The notes: generated by a model from the sequence alone, not told the origin. A stretch of DNA of 7,418 nt from Anaerolineaceae bacterium (GCA_028699715.1 JAQVUC010000046.1:1-7418); one strand, 5' to 3'; positions 1-6,633 are shown, counted from the stretch's first letter. Translations and numbers: made by a program.

Positions 1-950
1 TTAATATCGGGTTGCCGGGACGCTCTAACGCCCTGGCGATTGCTGAGCGCCTGGGCCTGAATGCCGAAATTTTGGAAGCCGCCCGGGAAGAGATCAATCC
101 AAGCGATTTGCGGGTGGACGATCTGCTGGAAGAGATCCATCGGCAGCGCAACCTGGCCAATACTAATTTTCTTGCCTCAGAAAAAGCCCTCCTTTCTGCT
201 CAAAAGAAAGAAGCAAAGTTGGAAAAAAGACTGGATCATCTGGAACTGGAGCGCGATAAGATCCTGGAACAGGCTCACCTGGAAGCCGAAGGCGAATTGG
301 AAGCCTTACAGGATGAGGTGCGGGAGCTGAAAAGGACCCTGAACCGTTTGCGCAAACAACCGGAACAAATCCTCGAGCTGGCTGAAGCGGAAGAAAAAAT
401 TGAAATTCTGGAACAAGCTCATAGCGAAAAGCAGTTCCAAAAACGCAAAACCACCCACAGCCTTCACAAACCCAGCGGACCGATCAAAGTTGGTCAAAAT
501 GTTCAAGTCAAAAAATTGAATATCGAAGGGCGGGTGACCGCCATCGATGGAGATGTCTTTGAAGTCCAGGCGGGGGCTTTAAGGCTGCGCCTGCAGGAAC
601 ATGAAATCTCCCGCAAAGCTCAGGCGCTGGAAGAGGAAGAGCCGGTTGACCCCAAAAAAAAGCAAAAAACGGGCCGGACCTCACTGCCCAGCCTTTCCAG
701 CCCCTCGTTGGAGCTGGACCTGCGGGGTATGCGCGTGGAAGAAGCTCTGGATCGACTGGACAGTTATTTGGAAAAAGGTTTTGGGACGGGGATGCTTTTT
801 GGACGCGTCATTCACGGCAAAGGCACCGGCGCTCTCAGGGATATCGTGCGTGAAACGCTGCGGCAATCCAGCTATGTTTCGCGTTGGGAACGTGGGGGCG
901 AAACTGAAGGCGGCGATGGGGTCAGCGTGGTTGTCTTCAAAAATACTTAA
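1..950 (+). CDS. mutS2: MutS2 (endonuclease MutS2), C-terminal part; 5' end beyond the window
   Basis: The frame is already open at the window edge (first full codon at 3), so about 315 C-terminal residues of a protein that is usually near 780 aa are visible. The opening residues NIGLPGRSNALAIAERLGL match the end of the MutS-type ATPase domain. Next come a long charged coiled coil (about 96-420), a small KOW-like beta segment (about 483-608), a Lys/Glu-rich linker, and a C-terminal Smr domain (about 705-940). The Smr domain carries both signature motifs, LDLRG at 714-728 and HGKGTG at 813-830, and ends in the usual GGDGV segment, so its nuclease site looks intact. In the family, MutS2 is a dimeric cytosolic ATPase with Smr nuclease activity. 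It is reported to suppress recombination in some species and to act on collided ribosomes in Bacillus. It is not the mismatch-repair MutS, as shown by the Smr tail and the absence of a mismatch-repair-type C-terminus. A TTG at 12 is in frame but lies inside the ATPase domain and is not a real start. Confidence 0.95.
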   Translation, partial: NIGLPGRSNALAIAERLGLNAEILEAAREEINPSDLRVDDLLEEIHRQRNLANTNFLASEKALLSAQKKEAKLEKRLDHLELERDKILEQAHLEAEGELEALQDEVRELKRTLNRLRKQPEQILELAEAEEKIEILEQAHSEKQFQKRKTTHSLHKPSGPIKVGQNVQVKKLNIEGRVTAIDGDVFEVQAGALRLRLQEHEISRKAQALEEEEPVDPKKKQKTGRTSLPSLSSPSLELDLRGMRVEEALDRLDSYLEKGFGTGMLFGRVIHGKGTGALRDIVRETLRQSSYVSRWERGGETEGGDGVSVVVFKNT

Positions 951-955
951 AAAGA

Positions 956-999
956 AAAGGATCATCACTAATTTGCTCCCACATCACTGATGATCCTTT
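956..999 (+). terminator. 12-bp perfect hairpin just after mutS2, possible terminator
   Basis: The arms AAAGGATCATCA (956-967) and TGATGATCCTTT (988-999) are perfectly complementary around a 20-nt loop, starting 6 nt after the mutS2 stop. The place suits a transcription end. However, the only U run is the three T's in the right arm and the loop is long, so this is not a textbook intrinsic terminator. A weaker 6-bp stem, GCACTG/CAGTGC (1001-1006 and 1019-1024), follows at once. The hairpin could instead be a 3'-end stabiliser or a dispersed repeat. From here to 1185 the DNA is AT-rich and I see no gene in it. Confidence 0.45.
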
Positions 1000-1185
1000 C
1001 GCACTGATCCCCTACGGCCAGTGCCTAAAAGTCTTGATTTCTAAAGAGTATAGCACTAATTAATTGAATATACAATAATTTCATAAAAAATTTTGGACAT
1101 TTTCATTTTTTGCGCAAAAATTTTTCAGTTCTTCGACACGAATTATTAACAAATAGTCCAGTAAGTTCTTTATCCATCTTGTAAC

Positions 1186-1216
1186 AAAAAACCAACACCG
1201 GTTCAGATGTTGGTTT
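1186..1216 (-). terminator. Intrinsic terminator of the tRNA-Leu gene
   Basis: Read on the minus strand, a 9-bp perfect stem, AAACCAACA/TGTTGGTTT (1216-1208 and 1197-1189), closes a 10-nt loop and runs into six consecutive U's. It begins 1 nt after the tRNA 3' end, so the tRNA precursor trailer is only the terminator itself. Confidence 0.9.
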
Positions 1217-1217
1217 A

Positions 1218-1300
<83 letters not shown>

Positions 1301-1309
1301 AGTGGACAA

Positions 1310-1339
1310 AGTATACTCGTAAACAAGCTTAATGGTCAA
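1310..1339 (-). promoter_or_regulatory. Sigma-70 type promoter of tRNA-Leu
   Basis: On the minus strand, TTGACC (1339-1334) and TATACT (1315-1310) are separated by 18 bp. Each box matches the consensus at five of six positions. Transcription would start about 3-4 nt before the mature tRNA 5' end at 1299, giving a very short leader for RNase P. Confidence 0.8.
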
Positions 1340-1443
1340 GATTAAGTCCAAAAACCAGTGAGGTTTTCTTTGATCCTCAGGCAATTTTTTTGGGTTGAGC
1401 CTTCTCCCTTTGGCTCCTTCTAAAACAGAACCCGTATGTGGAT

Positions 1444-1477
1444 AAAAAACAGAAGTTGTGTTCAACTTCTGTTTTTT
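1444..1477. terminator. Strong symmetrical (bidirectional) terminator after the lipoprotein genes
   Basis: A perfect 15-bp stem (1444-1458 with 1463-1477) closes a 4-nt TGTT loop. The outer six pairs are A-T, so either strand shows an A tract, the GC-containing stem CAGAAGTTG, and a run of six U's. It lies 39 nt downstream of the minus-strand lipoprotein stop and would end that transcript before the tRNA promoter. No plus-strand gene runs into it, so the symmetry may simply be insulation of the tRNA. The rest of 1300-1516 holds the tRNA promoter and nothing else I can name. Confidence 0.9.
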
Positions 1478-1516
1478 GGTTTTTGGGCAGGGCTTGCTTA
1501 ACTAATCTAAGTGATT

Positions 1517-2935
1517 TTAGTCCAGCTTGAACACTTTGAAATAATCGATGCTTATTTTTACATCAGAAGTGTCACTAGACCCCATCACAAAGCCTACCTT
1601 CCCAATCGGGAACGTATTATTTGGGTCAACGGCTTGTGCCATCAGATCCCCATTGACATACAAAGAAAGTTGATTCCCTTCACAAACCGCCTTGGCTGTA
1701 TTGACATCCATCTGAATAACATCAGTATCAACGTAGCCTTTATATAAGGAGGTGTATTCACTATCGACCAAGGCATAAATGCTCACATAGTTATCGTATC
1801 TATAACTAAGCATGTAGTAATTTGAACTGTCTTGATAACGGCAGACAAAGCCTTGATCTGCGTCTCCAATTAGGTCAACATTCTCAAAGCTTGCTTCTAA
1901 AGCCACATCTTCAAATTCCTGATCAGGCAGGTAATCCCAGGCATTCCAATTAAGGTTTTTCATTGTGTACGTCAAAGAGCCGTTCGCTAGCTGGACATTA
2001 TAAGTTTCAAAATCACCAATAGACCAGACACCTTTATCTGAATCAAATTTGTCCTCAAAGACCAACTCCCCATTTTGAAGCATTCCCGGTACTTCCTCTC
2101 CCGGAGCATAGATAAAGAGGTTATCAAAAGCGATAGTGCTTTCGGGTTCATCATTAGAGCGCAAATAGAGTGCCATCAGCCCGGATGAAAGTGAGTCATC
2201 TTCAACTTCGGCTAAAAGGTATCCATTTGCCACCAGTGTCAAGGTTGTCCCCACACACTGAGCCTGGATGTGATTTTGAACCGGGTCAATAATCCCTTCC
2301 GGGGCATAATCCGCGGCCAGATTTTCATAAACATCATTCACGTATTTGTCGATGGAGTAGTAACCGTCGTTGCCGATGGTAAGAAAGTAAAAGTTATATT
2401 CGTCAACGTAACGGCAAACAAAGCCGTGACCATTCCCAAGGCTGTCATCAACAAGCCGCGTGTCAACTTCCATGACCAAATCAGAGCCCAGGTCAAAAGT
2501 CTCACTCCAAAGCATGTATTCATCGCGTTGAATGGTCATTTGATATTCGCCGTCAGTGATAGTATCAAAACCAGCGTCATTTTCCCAGAAACCGAGATTC
2601 CAGGTGCCGTCGTCTGAATCAAAATAATCTTCCATTAGAATCGACCCGACAGGAATTGTCACCTGTGATGCGGGCGGCTCTTCTATGGTTGGAACGACTT
2701 CAGGTATTTCTGTTGGTTCCGGCACAGCCGCATTTGTTGGTTCAGGGATCTCCGTTGGAATATCAGTTGGGATCTCGGTCGGATTTTCAGTTGGAATTTC
2801 AGTTGGAATTTCGTTTGCAGCAAGCGTTGCTGTGGCGGTAGGGTCGGGCTCTTCTTCAACTTTTACAAGCCTGGGGGTGGAGCAAGCCGCTAAACCTAAC
2901 AGAACAATGATAAAAATCAACGCTATCTTTTTCAT
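1517..2935 (-). CDS. Secreted lipoprotein with two lectin-like beta-sandwich domains (paralogue A)
   Basis: This is a 472-residue protein. Residues 1-18 form a lipoprotein signal peptide: KK, a hydrophobic core, then lipobox LAAC with the lipidated Cys18. Residues 25-95 are an acidic Pro/Thr/Glu-rich tether containing PTEI-type repeats. Two homologous domains follow, about 97-277 and 290-470. They resemble the concanavalin A-like/LamG or DUF1080 type beta-sandwich that binds or acts on carbohydrate, though I see no catalytic motif and would not assign an enzyme activity. Each domain has a C-R-Y-x-D-x-x-N-[FY]-Y motif (Cys174, Cys365) and an A-x-C-x-G motif (Cys227, Cys418), both pairs 53 residues apart. 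With Cys18 these are the only cysteines, so one disulfide per domain is likely. The start is supported by SD GAGG (2944-2941) 5 nt before the ATG. The close paralogue lies 75 bp upstream on the same strand with no terminator between, so the two are probably co-transcribed. Surface glycan binding is the best guess for its role; the fold assignment is moderately sure. Confidence 0.85.
   Translation of the reverse strand: MKKIALIFIIVLLGLAACSTPRLVKVEEEPDPTATATLAANEIPTEIPTENPTEIPTDIPTEIPEPTNAAVPEPTEIPEVVPTIEEPPASQVTIPVGSILMEDYFDSDDGTWNLGFWENDAGFDTITDGEYQMTIQRDEYMLWSETFDLGSDLVMEVDTRLVDDSLGNGHGFVCRYVDEYNFYFLTIGNDGYYSIDKYVNDVYENLAADYAPEGIIDPVQNHIQAQCVGTTLTLVANGYLLAEVEDDSLSSGLMALYLRSNDEPESTIAFDNLFIYAPGEEVPGMLQNGELVFEDKFDSDKGVWSIGDFETYNVQLANGSLTYTMKNLNWNAWDYLPDQEFEDVALEASFENVDLIGDADQGFVCRYQDSSNYYMLSYRYDNYVSIYALVDSEYTSLYKGYVDTDVIQMDVNTAKAVCEGNQLSLYVNGDLMAQAVDPNNTFPIGKVGFVMGSSDTSDVKISIDYFKVFKLD
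2751..2810 (-). repeat. Five tandem 12-bp units in the lipoprotein tether
   Basis: Five consecutive 12-bp units (2751-2762, 2763-2774, 2775-2786, 2787-2798, 2799-2810) share the plus-strand form TCAGTTGGAATT with few changes, and the last two are identical. On the coding strand they encode Pro-Thr-Glu/Asp-Ile/Asn repeats at about residues 43-62. Because 12 is a multiple of 3, slippage would change the tether length without breaking the frame. Confidence 0.9.
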
Positions 2936-3010
2936 TTTTTCCTCACTTCGCGATTGGTTAAAGTAACAAAACTACGTTCTTCTTATTAATCAAAGAATTA
3001 CTTTTGAATT

Positions 3011-4420
3011 CTATTGATAAGTCAAAACTTCAAAATCATCGATACTGATGATAACATCCAACTCGTCATAAGCTCCCGCGGTAATGCCGACTCCACCATG
3101 GGTAAATAGATTGTCCGGATCGCTGGCCTCAGCAATCAATACGTCGTTGATATGAAGGTCAAATTGTTTGCCAATGCAAGATGCTTCAGCCTGGTTCAAC
3201 CCCAAATTGATGGCATCAGTCTCAACGGTCTGATCAAACAAAGTAATCCATTCACCTTCATACATGGCATTTACTTGGACTCGATTGTTATTACCAAAGG
3301 AGATGTAATAAAAGTTGGTATCGTCAACATAACGGCAGATAAAGCCCATGACCGTTTCAGTAGAATTATTGACATTTTCAAAGCTTGCCCGCAAGAGAAC
3401 ATCCTGAAATGTGAGATTGTCAATCGCATCCCACACAACCCAATCCTTAATTTTCATTTTGTAATTCAAGGAACCATCAGCCAAATCGATCGTTAACTGC
3501 TGAAAGTCGCCTGTCATCCAGTTGTAGTTATCAACACTGAAATCATCTGAGAAGGCCAAATTCATTGGCATGAAATAGACATCATCATAGATAGCCGCGT
3601 CATAGACAATAAAGTTGTCAAAAGAGATCGACACCTCCCCCTCATCATAAGATTGCATTGCCAGACCCACCTCTCCGCTTGGGTGTGAATCGTCTTCCAC
3701 TTCCGCGACAAGCTCATCATTTACTGTCAGTGATAAATTCGTGCCGTCACAGCGCGCCTGGATTTGGTTGAATTCAGGCGATATCACTCCTTCAGGAGCA
3801 AATCCGGAAATCAGTGTTTCCCGCATATCATCAACGTATTTATCAATAAAATACCAGCCGTCATTTCCAATCATGAGCAGGTAAAAATTGTTTAAATCTG
3901 TTAAGCGGCAGATTAAACCTTGCGCGTTTTCCATTGTTCCTGAATTCAGCAAGGTGTCAACTTCCATGACAAGATTGTCACTACCAACATCAAAGGTCTC
4001 ACTCCAAATCAGCTGATTGTCTGCATGCAGGTTCATCTGATAGAAGCCGTCAGCAATGATGTCATCACCTACTCCATCGGACCATTCCCCCGTATTCCAG
4101 CGTTCATGATCTACATCAAAGCGATCAAAAAACAGAACGCTTTCCACCGCGTTTGCCTCCTGGGGTACTTCAGTCGAAGGAACTTCAGTCGGAGGAATGT
4201 CTGTAGGTGGAACTTGGCTTGGTTCAGCTGTGGGCGGGACAGCAGTGTTTGTGGGCAGGGCTGTGTTGGTAGGCACAGGCTCCACAGTAGGGACAGAAGT
4301 GGCTGAAGGAACTAGTACAGCCGAGGGTTCGGAGGTGTTTTCTACCTTCACCAATTTTGGTGCAGAGCAAGCAGAGACAGTCATCATCAGGCTTATCAAA
4401 ATGAACAATATTCTTTTCAT
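3011..4420 (-). CDS. Secreted lipoprotein with two lectin-like beta-sandwich domains (paralogue B)
   Basis: This 469-residue protein has the same layout as the gene downstream. Its lipoprotein signal peptide ends in VSAC (Cys18) and is followed by the shared segment PKLVKVE. A Pro/Thr-rich tether covers about residues 30-90, with PTNTALPTNTAVP and PPTEVPSTEVP repeats. Two beta-sandwich domains lie at about 95-275 and 286-466. The cysteines are Cys171/Cys224 and Cys362/Cys415, again 53 apart, and the two domains start their Cys motifs 191 residues apart exactly as in paralogue A. Domain 1 is especially close to domain 1 of the neighbour: WSETFD.GSD.LVMEVDT, FY.L.IGNDG.Y.IDKYV and AEVEDDS are shared. 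SD GGAG (4431-4428) sits 7 nt before the ATG. I could not pick a convincing promoter in the region it shares with the divergent ychF (4421-4525). It is inferred to be anchored outside the cytoplasmic membrane and probably binds polysaccharide. Ligand and physiological role are unknown. Confidence 0.85.
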   Translation of the reverse strand: MKRILFILISLMMTVSACSAPKLVKVENTSEPSAVLVPSATSVPTVEPVPTNTALPTNTAVPPTAEPSQVPPTDIPPTEVPSTEVPQEANAVESVLFFDRFDVDHERWNTGEWSDGVGDDIIADGFYQMNLHADNQLIWSETFDVGSDNLVMEVDTLLNSGTMENAQGLICRLTDLNNFYLLMIGNDGWYFIDKYVDDMRETLISGFAPEGVISPEFNQIQARCDGTNLSLTVNDELVAEVEDDSHPSGEVGLAMQSYDEGEVSISFDNFIVYDAAIYDDVYFMPMNLAFSDDFSVDNYNWMTGDFQQLTIDLADGSLNYKMKIKDWVVWDAIDNLTFQDVLLRASFENVNNSTETVMGFICRYVDDTNFYYISFGNNNRVQVNAMYEGEWITLFDQTVETDAINLGLNQAEASCIGKQFDLHINDVLIAEASDPDNLFTHGGVGITAGAYDELDVIISIDDFEVLTYQ

Positions 4421-4501
4421 TAAACTTCTCCGGAACTAGTGTAATTAGCGCAAGTTTACCATTAAAGCTGGATTTGCCATCAATTATTACGAATTGAAAA
4501 A

Positions 4502-4531
4502 TTAAATGGGACAGGAGCATTGGGATATAAT
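4502..4531 (+). promoter_or_regulatory. Probable promoter of ychF
   Basis: A perfect -10 TATAAT lies at 4526-4531. The best -35 at a sensible distance is TTAAAT (4502-4507, 18-bp spacer), which is weak. Transcription would begin near 4538. An ATG at 4543 would then be almost at the mRNA 5' end, while the ATG at 4576 with its SD gets a normal leader of about 38 nt. Confidence 0.6.
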
Positions 4532-4564
4532 CAAAAAGCTAAATGACCCGAAAAAGTCCAAGCC

Positions 4565-4569
4565 AGGAG
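4565..4569 (+). promoter_or_regulatory. Ribosome binding site that sets the ychF start
   Basis: AGGAG lies 6 nt before the ATG at 4576. There is no comparable purine-rich site before the in-frame ATG at 4543. The site falls inside what would be coding sequence if 4543 were used, so it decides between the two starts. Confidence 0.8.
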
Positions 4570-4575
4570 CAAGAA

Positions 4576-5646
4576 ATGCAATTAGGAATTATCGGTTTAC
4601 CACAATCAGGCAAAACAACTGTCTACAAAGCGCTGACCGGCGCTGAAATAGCGGCTGAAATGTCCACCGGACAGATGGAAGTGCACACTTCGGTTGTGGA
4701 TGTGCCAGACCCCCGGGTCGATAAACTTTGTCAGATTTACAAACCAAAAAAGATCGTCCGGGCCAAGGTGACCTATGCCGATATTGCTGGTTTGGACGGC
4801 AGTGCCGGCCGGGCTGGCTTACCAGGGGTGATGATCAATCAGTTAGCCCAAATGGACGGTTTTTTACACGTTGTGCGCCAGTTTGAAAACGCCAGCGTGC
4901 CCCACCTGTCTGGGGATGTTGACCCGGTTCGGGATATTCAAACCATGGATACTGAATTCATTCTCAATGATCTGGTGATGGTGGAGCGCCGAATGGAAAA
5001 ATTGCGCGAGGAACACCGCCGTGGTGTTTCACGCCCGCGCGATGTCATCCAAGCCGAAATCGATCTCTTTGAAAAACTTGAAGCTCTGCTCAATACTGAA
5101 AAACCTCTACGACATTTCAATTTTTCAGCTGAAGAAGATAAGATCGTTGCCAGCTTCGGCTTCCTGAGCCGTAAGCCGCAAATCATTGTCTTCAATCAAT
5201 CGGAGGATCAGGAAAGCATAGCCTACACCAGCCCCCACCCACACACTACTGTTGTTAGTTTTCCTGCCAAGTTGGAAGCCGACATCATGGCGCTTGAACC
5301 GGATGACGCCGCCATGTTCATGGAAGAGTTCGGCGTGACTGAGCTGGGTATGTCCCGCCTGATCAAGATTTCTTATGATTTGCTCAACGTCCACAGTTTC
5401 TTCACCGCTGGCGAAAAAGAAGTGCACGCCTGGACCCTGCGCAAAGGCAGCAATGCCCGCGAGGCCGCCGGAACGATCCATTCTGATATGGAAAAAGGCT
5501 TTATCCGCGCGGAAGTAATTTCATTTGCCGACCTGCTCACCTATGGCAGCACAGCCGAAGCCCGCAACAAAGGACGGCTGCGCGTGGAGGGCAAAAATTA
5601 CATCATCGAAGATGGCGACATCATCGAAATCCGCTTCAATATCTGA
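4576..5646 (+). CDS. ychF: YchF/Obg-family ATPase with C-terminal TGS-like (DUF933) domain
   Basis: With the start at 4576 the protein is 356 aa and begins MQLGIIGLPQSGKT, as YchF proteins do; E. coli YchF is 363 aa. The longer frame from 4543 adds 11 residues (MTRKSPSQEQE) that do not look conserved. Visible motifs are the P-loop G7-LPQSGKT, G3 DIAG (69-72), and NQSE (207-210) at the place where YchF carries NxxE instead of the GTP-specific NKxD, which in the family goes with ATP preference. His110 in PHLSGDVDP aligns with the catalytic His114 of E. coli YchF. A helical insert (about 120-180) and the C-terminal TGS-like domain (about 270-356: YFTAG-like FFTAGEKEVHAWT, EKGFIRAEVI, EDGDIIEIRFNI) complete it. 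The position of the redox-sensitive Cys35 of E. coli is Gly32 here. Family members bind ribosomes and modulate translation and stress responses. The P-loop (QSGKT rather than NVGKS) and shortened switch loop mark a divergent YchF subfamily. Confidence 0.9.
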   Translation: MQLGIIGLPQSGKTTVYKALTGAEIAAEMSTGQMEVHTSVVDVPDPRVDKLCQIYKPKKIVRAKVTYADIAGLDGSAGRAGLPGVMINQLAQMDGFLHVVRQFENASVPHLSGDVDPVRDIQTMDTEFILNDLVMVERRMEKLREEHRRGVSRPRDVIQAEIDLFEKLEALLNTEKPLRHFNFSAEEDKIVASFGFLSRKPQIIVFNQSEDQESIAYTSPHPHTTVVSFPAKLEADIMALEPDDAAMFMEEFGVTELGMSRLIKISYDLLNVHSFFTAGEKEVHAWTLRKGSNAREAAGTIHSDMEKGFIRAEVISFADLLTYGSTAEARNKGRLRVEGKNYIIEDGDIIEIRFNI

Positions 5647-5662
5647 TTTTTCTCGATCAGTC

Positions 5663-5690
5663 AAAAAGCACGCTTACGCGTGCTTTTTTT
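5663..5690. terminator. Bidirectional terminator between convergent ychF and surE
   Basis: An 11-bp perfect stem, AAAAAGCACGC/GCGTGCTTTTT, with loop TTAC runs into seven T's on the plus strand and into five U's read from the other side. It lies 16 nt after the ychF stop and 18 nt from the surE stop, so it can serve both. Confidence 0.93.
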
Positions 5691-5708
5691 GTTCCTTTAT
5701 TGTAAAAA

Positions 5709-6518
5709 TTATTTTTCTAAGATGGATTTAAGGTCTGAAAAACTCACCCGTGAAGTTAGGTCCAGACTGATGGGTGTGACTGAAACCTTCTTATCCAAAA
5801 GCACTGTCTTGAGGTCGCTGTCAAATTCGACCGTTGCTTCATCCACGCGCGGTTCATAGCCAATTTTCTTTTCGCCTGTAAGCGGGTCGGTTTGCGAAGT
5901 CACATAGAAATAGCGCTGACGCGATTGGCGTGTGATCACCCAGGGCGTTTCTGGCGTGGCACTGGCTGGCACATCCACCTTGAGCACATCCACGTCAAAT
6001 GGCATTTCCAGACGCAGTAATTTTTCAGCAAAATAGCCCGTGAACCAGGCTGCCGTTCCAAAATCGACCTTGTCGGAGAGGTTGAAATGCTCGCCTACCG
6101 GAGTTTGCAAAGAGACTGCCAGGGCAGGGTGCCCAAAGGAGGCTGCTTCCAGCGCCGCGCCAACGGTTCCGCTGATGGTCACCCCTGAGGCTACGTTTTC
6201 GCCGTAGTTGATGCCTGAAACTACCAGATCAGGTTCGATTCCCATGATTTCCAATAAGCCGTGCAGCACAGCCTGGGCTGGCGACCCGCCAACAGCGTAG
6301 GTTTGCCAGGTTTGTCCGTTGATTGCCAGGGGCTGCACATCCACTACCCCGTCGGATTCACGCGGCAGAGCGCGTCCCATGGAGGTTTGCTGCACCCGTG
6401 GGGCCACCACGTGCACAAAGCCCAGCTTTGAGAGCGCTTCAGCAGCCGCCCAAAGCCCGGGGGAGTTGATGCTGTCATCATTGGTCAATAATATTTGAGG
6501 TCGTTTATTTTCTGTCAT
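5709..6518 (-). CDS. surE: SurE 5'/3'-nucleotidase (survival protein SurE)
   Basis: This is a 269-aa cytosolic phosphatase (E. coli SurE is 253 aa) that in the family dephosphorylates nucleoside 5'- and 3'-monophosphates with a divalent metal, and in some species short polyphosphate. The metal site is readable: TNDDS with Asp14 and Asp15, the QQTSMGRA segment with Thr45/Ser46 at the position of the Ser ligand, and SGINYGENV with Asn104. The following TISGTVGAALEA (SGT-G-AALE) and GGSPAQAVLHG are also family signatures. The C-terminal part (about 190-269) is less conserved, as usual for the oligomerisation arm. No Shine-Dalgarno sequence precedes the ATG. A TAAAAT hexamer lies 6 nt upstream instead, suggesting a leaderless mRNA. 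It is divergent from sbcD (121-bp gap) and convergent with ychF, so it is a monocistronic unit. Confidence 0.95.
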   Translation of the reverse strand: MTENKRPQILLTNDDSINSPGLWAAAEALSKLGFVHVVAPRVQQTSMGRALPRESDGVVDVQPLAINGQTWQTYAVGGSPAQAVLHGLLEIMGIEPDLVVSGINYGENVASGVTISGTVGAALEAASFGHPALAVSLQTPVGEHFNLSDKVDFGTAAWFTGYFAEKLLRLEMPFDVDVLKVDVPASATPETPWVITRQSRQRYFYVTSQTDPLTGEKKIGYEPRVDEATVEFDSDLKTVLLDKKVSVTPISLDLTSRVSFSDLKSILEK

Positions 6519-6524
6519 AGGCTA

Positions 6525-6530
6525 ATTTTA
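6525..6530 (-). promoter_or_regulatory. Putative -10 box of surE (leaderless type)
   Basis: TAAAAT on the minus strand (6530-6525) is followed by TAGCCT and then the surE ATG at 6518. A start of transcription 7 nt after the hexamer would fall on the A of the ATG. No good -35 is visible 16-18 bp further upstream. Confidence 0.5.
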
Positions 6531-6568
6531 CCCGATGGAAGCAAAGCAAAAAGTGTTTATTCAAGCTT

Positions 6569-6585
6569 TTGGTTCAGCAAACCAA
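6569..6585. repeat. Short inverted repeat midway between divergent surE and sbcD
   Basis: TTGGTT (6569-6574) and AACCAA (6580-6585) flank a 5-nt CAGCA spacer, close to the middle of the 121-bp divergent region. It is a possible operator or a chance hairpin; there is no U tract. Confidence 0.3.
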
Positions 6586-6627
6586 GCCATTTCCTGATTC
6601 AACATGCAAAGCTCTGGCAGGCATGGT

Positions 6628-6633
6628 TATAAT
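6628..6633 (+). promoter_or_regulatory. Putative -10 box of sbcD (leaderless type)
   Basis: A perfect TATAAT is followed by TAGGCC and then the sbcD ATG at 6640. The spacing, 6 nt, is the same as for surE on the other strand. There is no usable SD: the only AGG is 2 nt from the ATG. The -35 region is weak. Confidence 0.55.

Noticed and set aside
1107..1120. Palindrome TTTTTGCGCAAAAA in the AT-rich gap between mutS2 and the tRNA
   Set aside because: It is mostly A/T runs around GCGC, has no neighbouring promoter to act on, and is expected by chance in such AT-rich DNA.
2751..2810. Regular short repeats as a CRISPR array
   Set aside because: The units are directly adjacent 12-mers without spacers and lie in frame inside a coding sequence.
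2685..2966. Plus-strand open frame with SVGIS repeats opposite the lipoprotein tether
   Set aside because: It is the antisense reading of the 12-bp repeats in a well-supported minus-strand gene and has no own start signal or known fold.
2936..3010. A separate promoter for the downstream lipoprotein gene in the 75-bp gap
   Set aside because: TTGATT-like and AT-rich stretches exist but no pair of boxes has acceptable spacing and match; co-transcription is simpler.
5643..5660. CTGAT/ATCAG stem overlapping the ychF stop codon
   Set aside because: It is only 5 bp and lies next to a much stronger terminator hairpin that explains the region.
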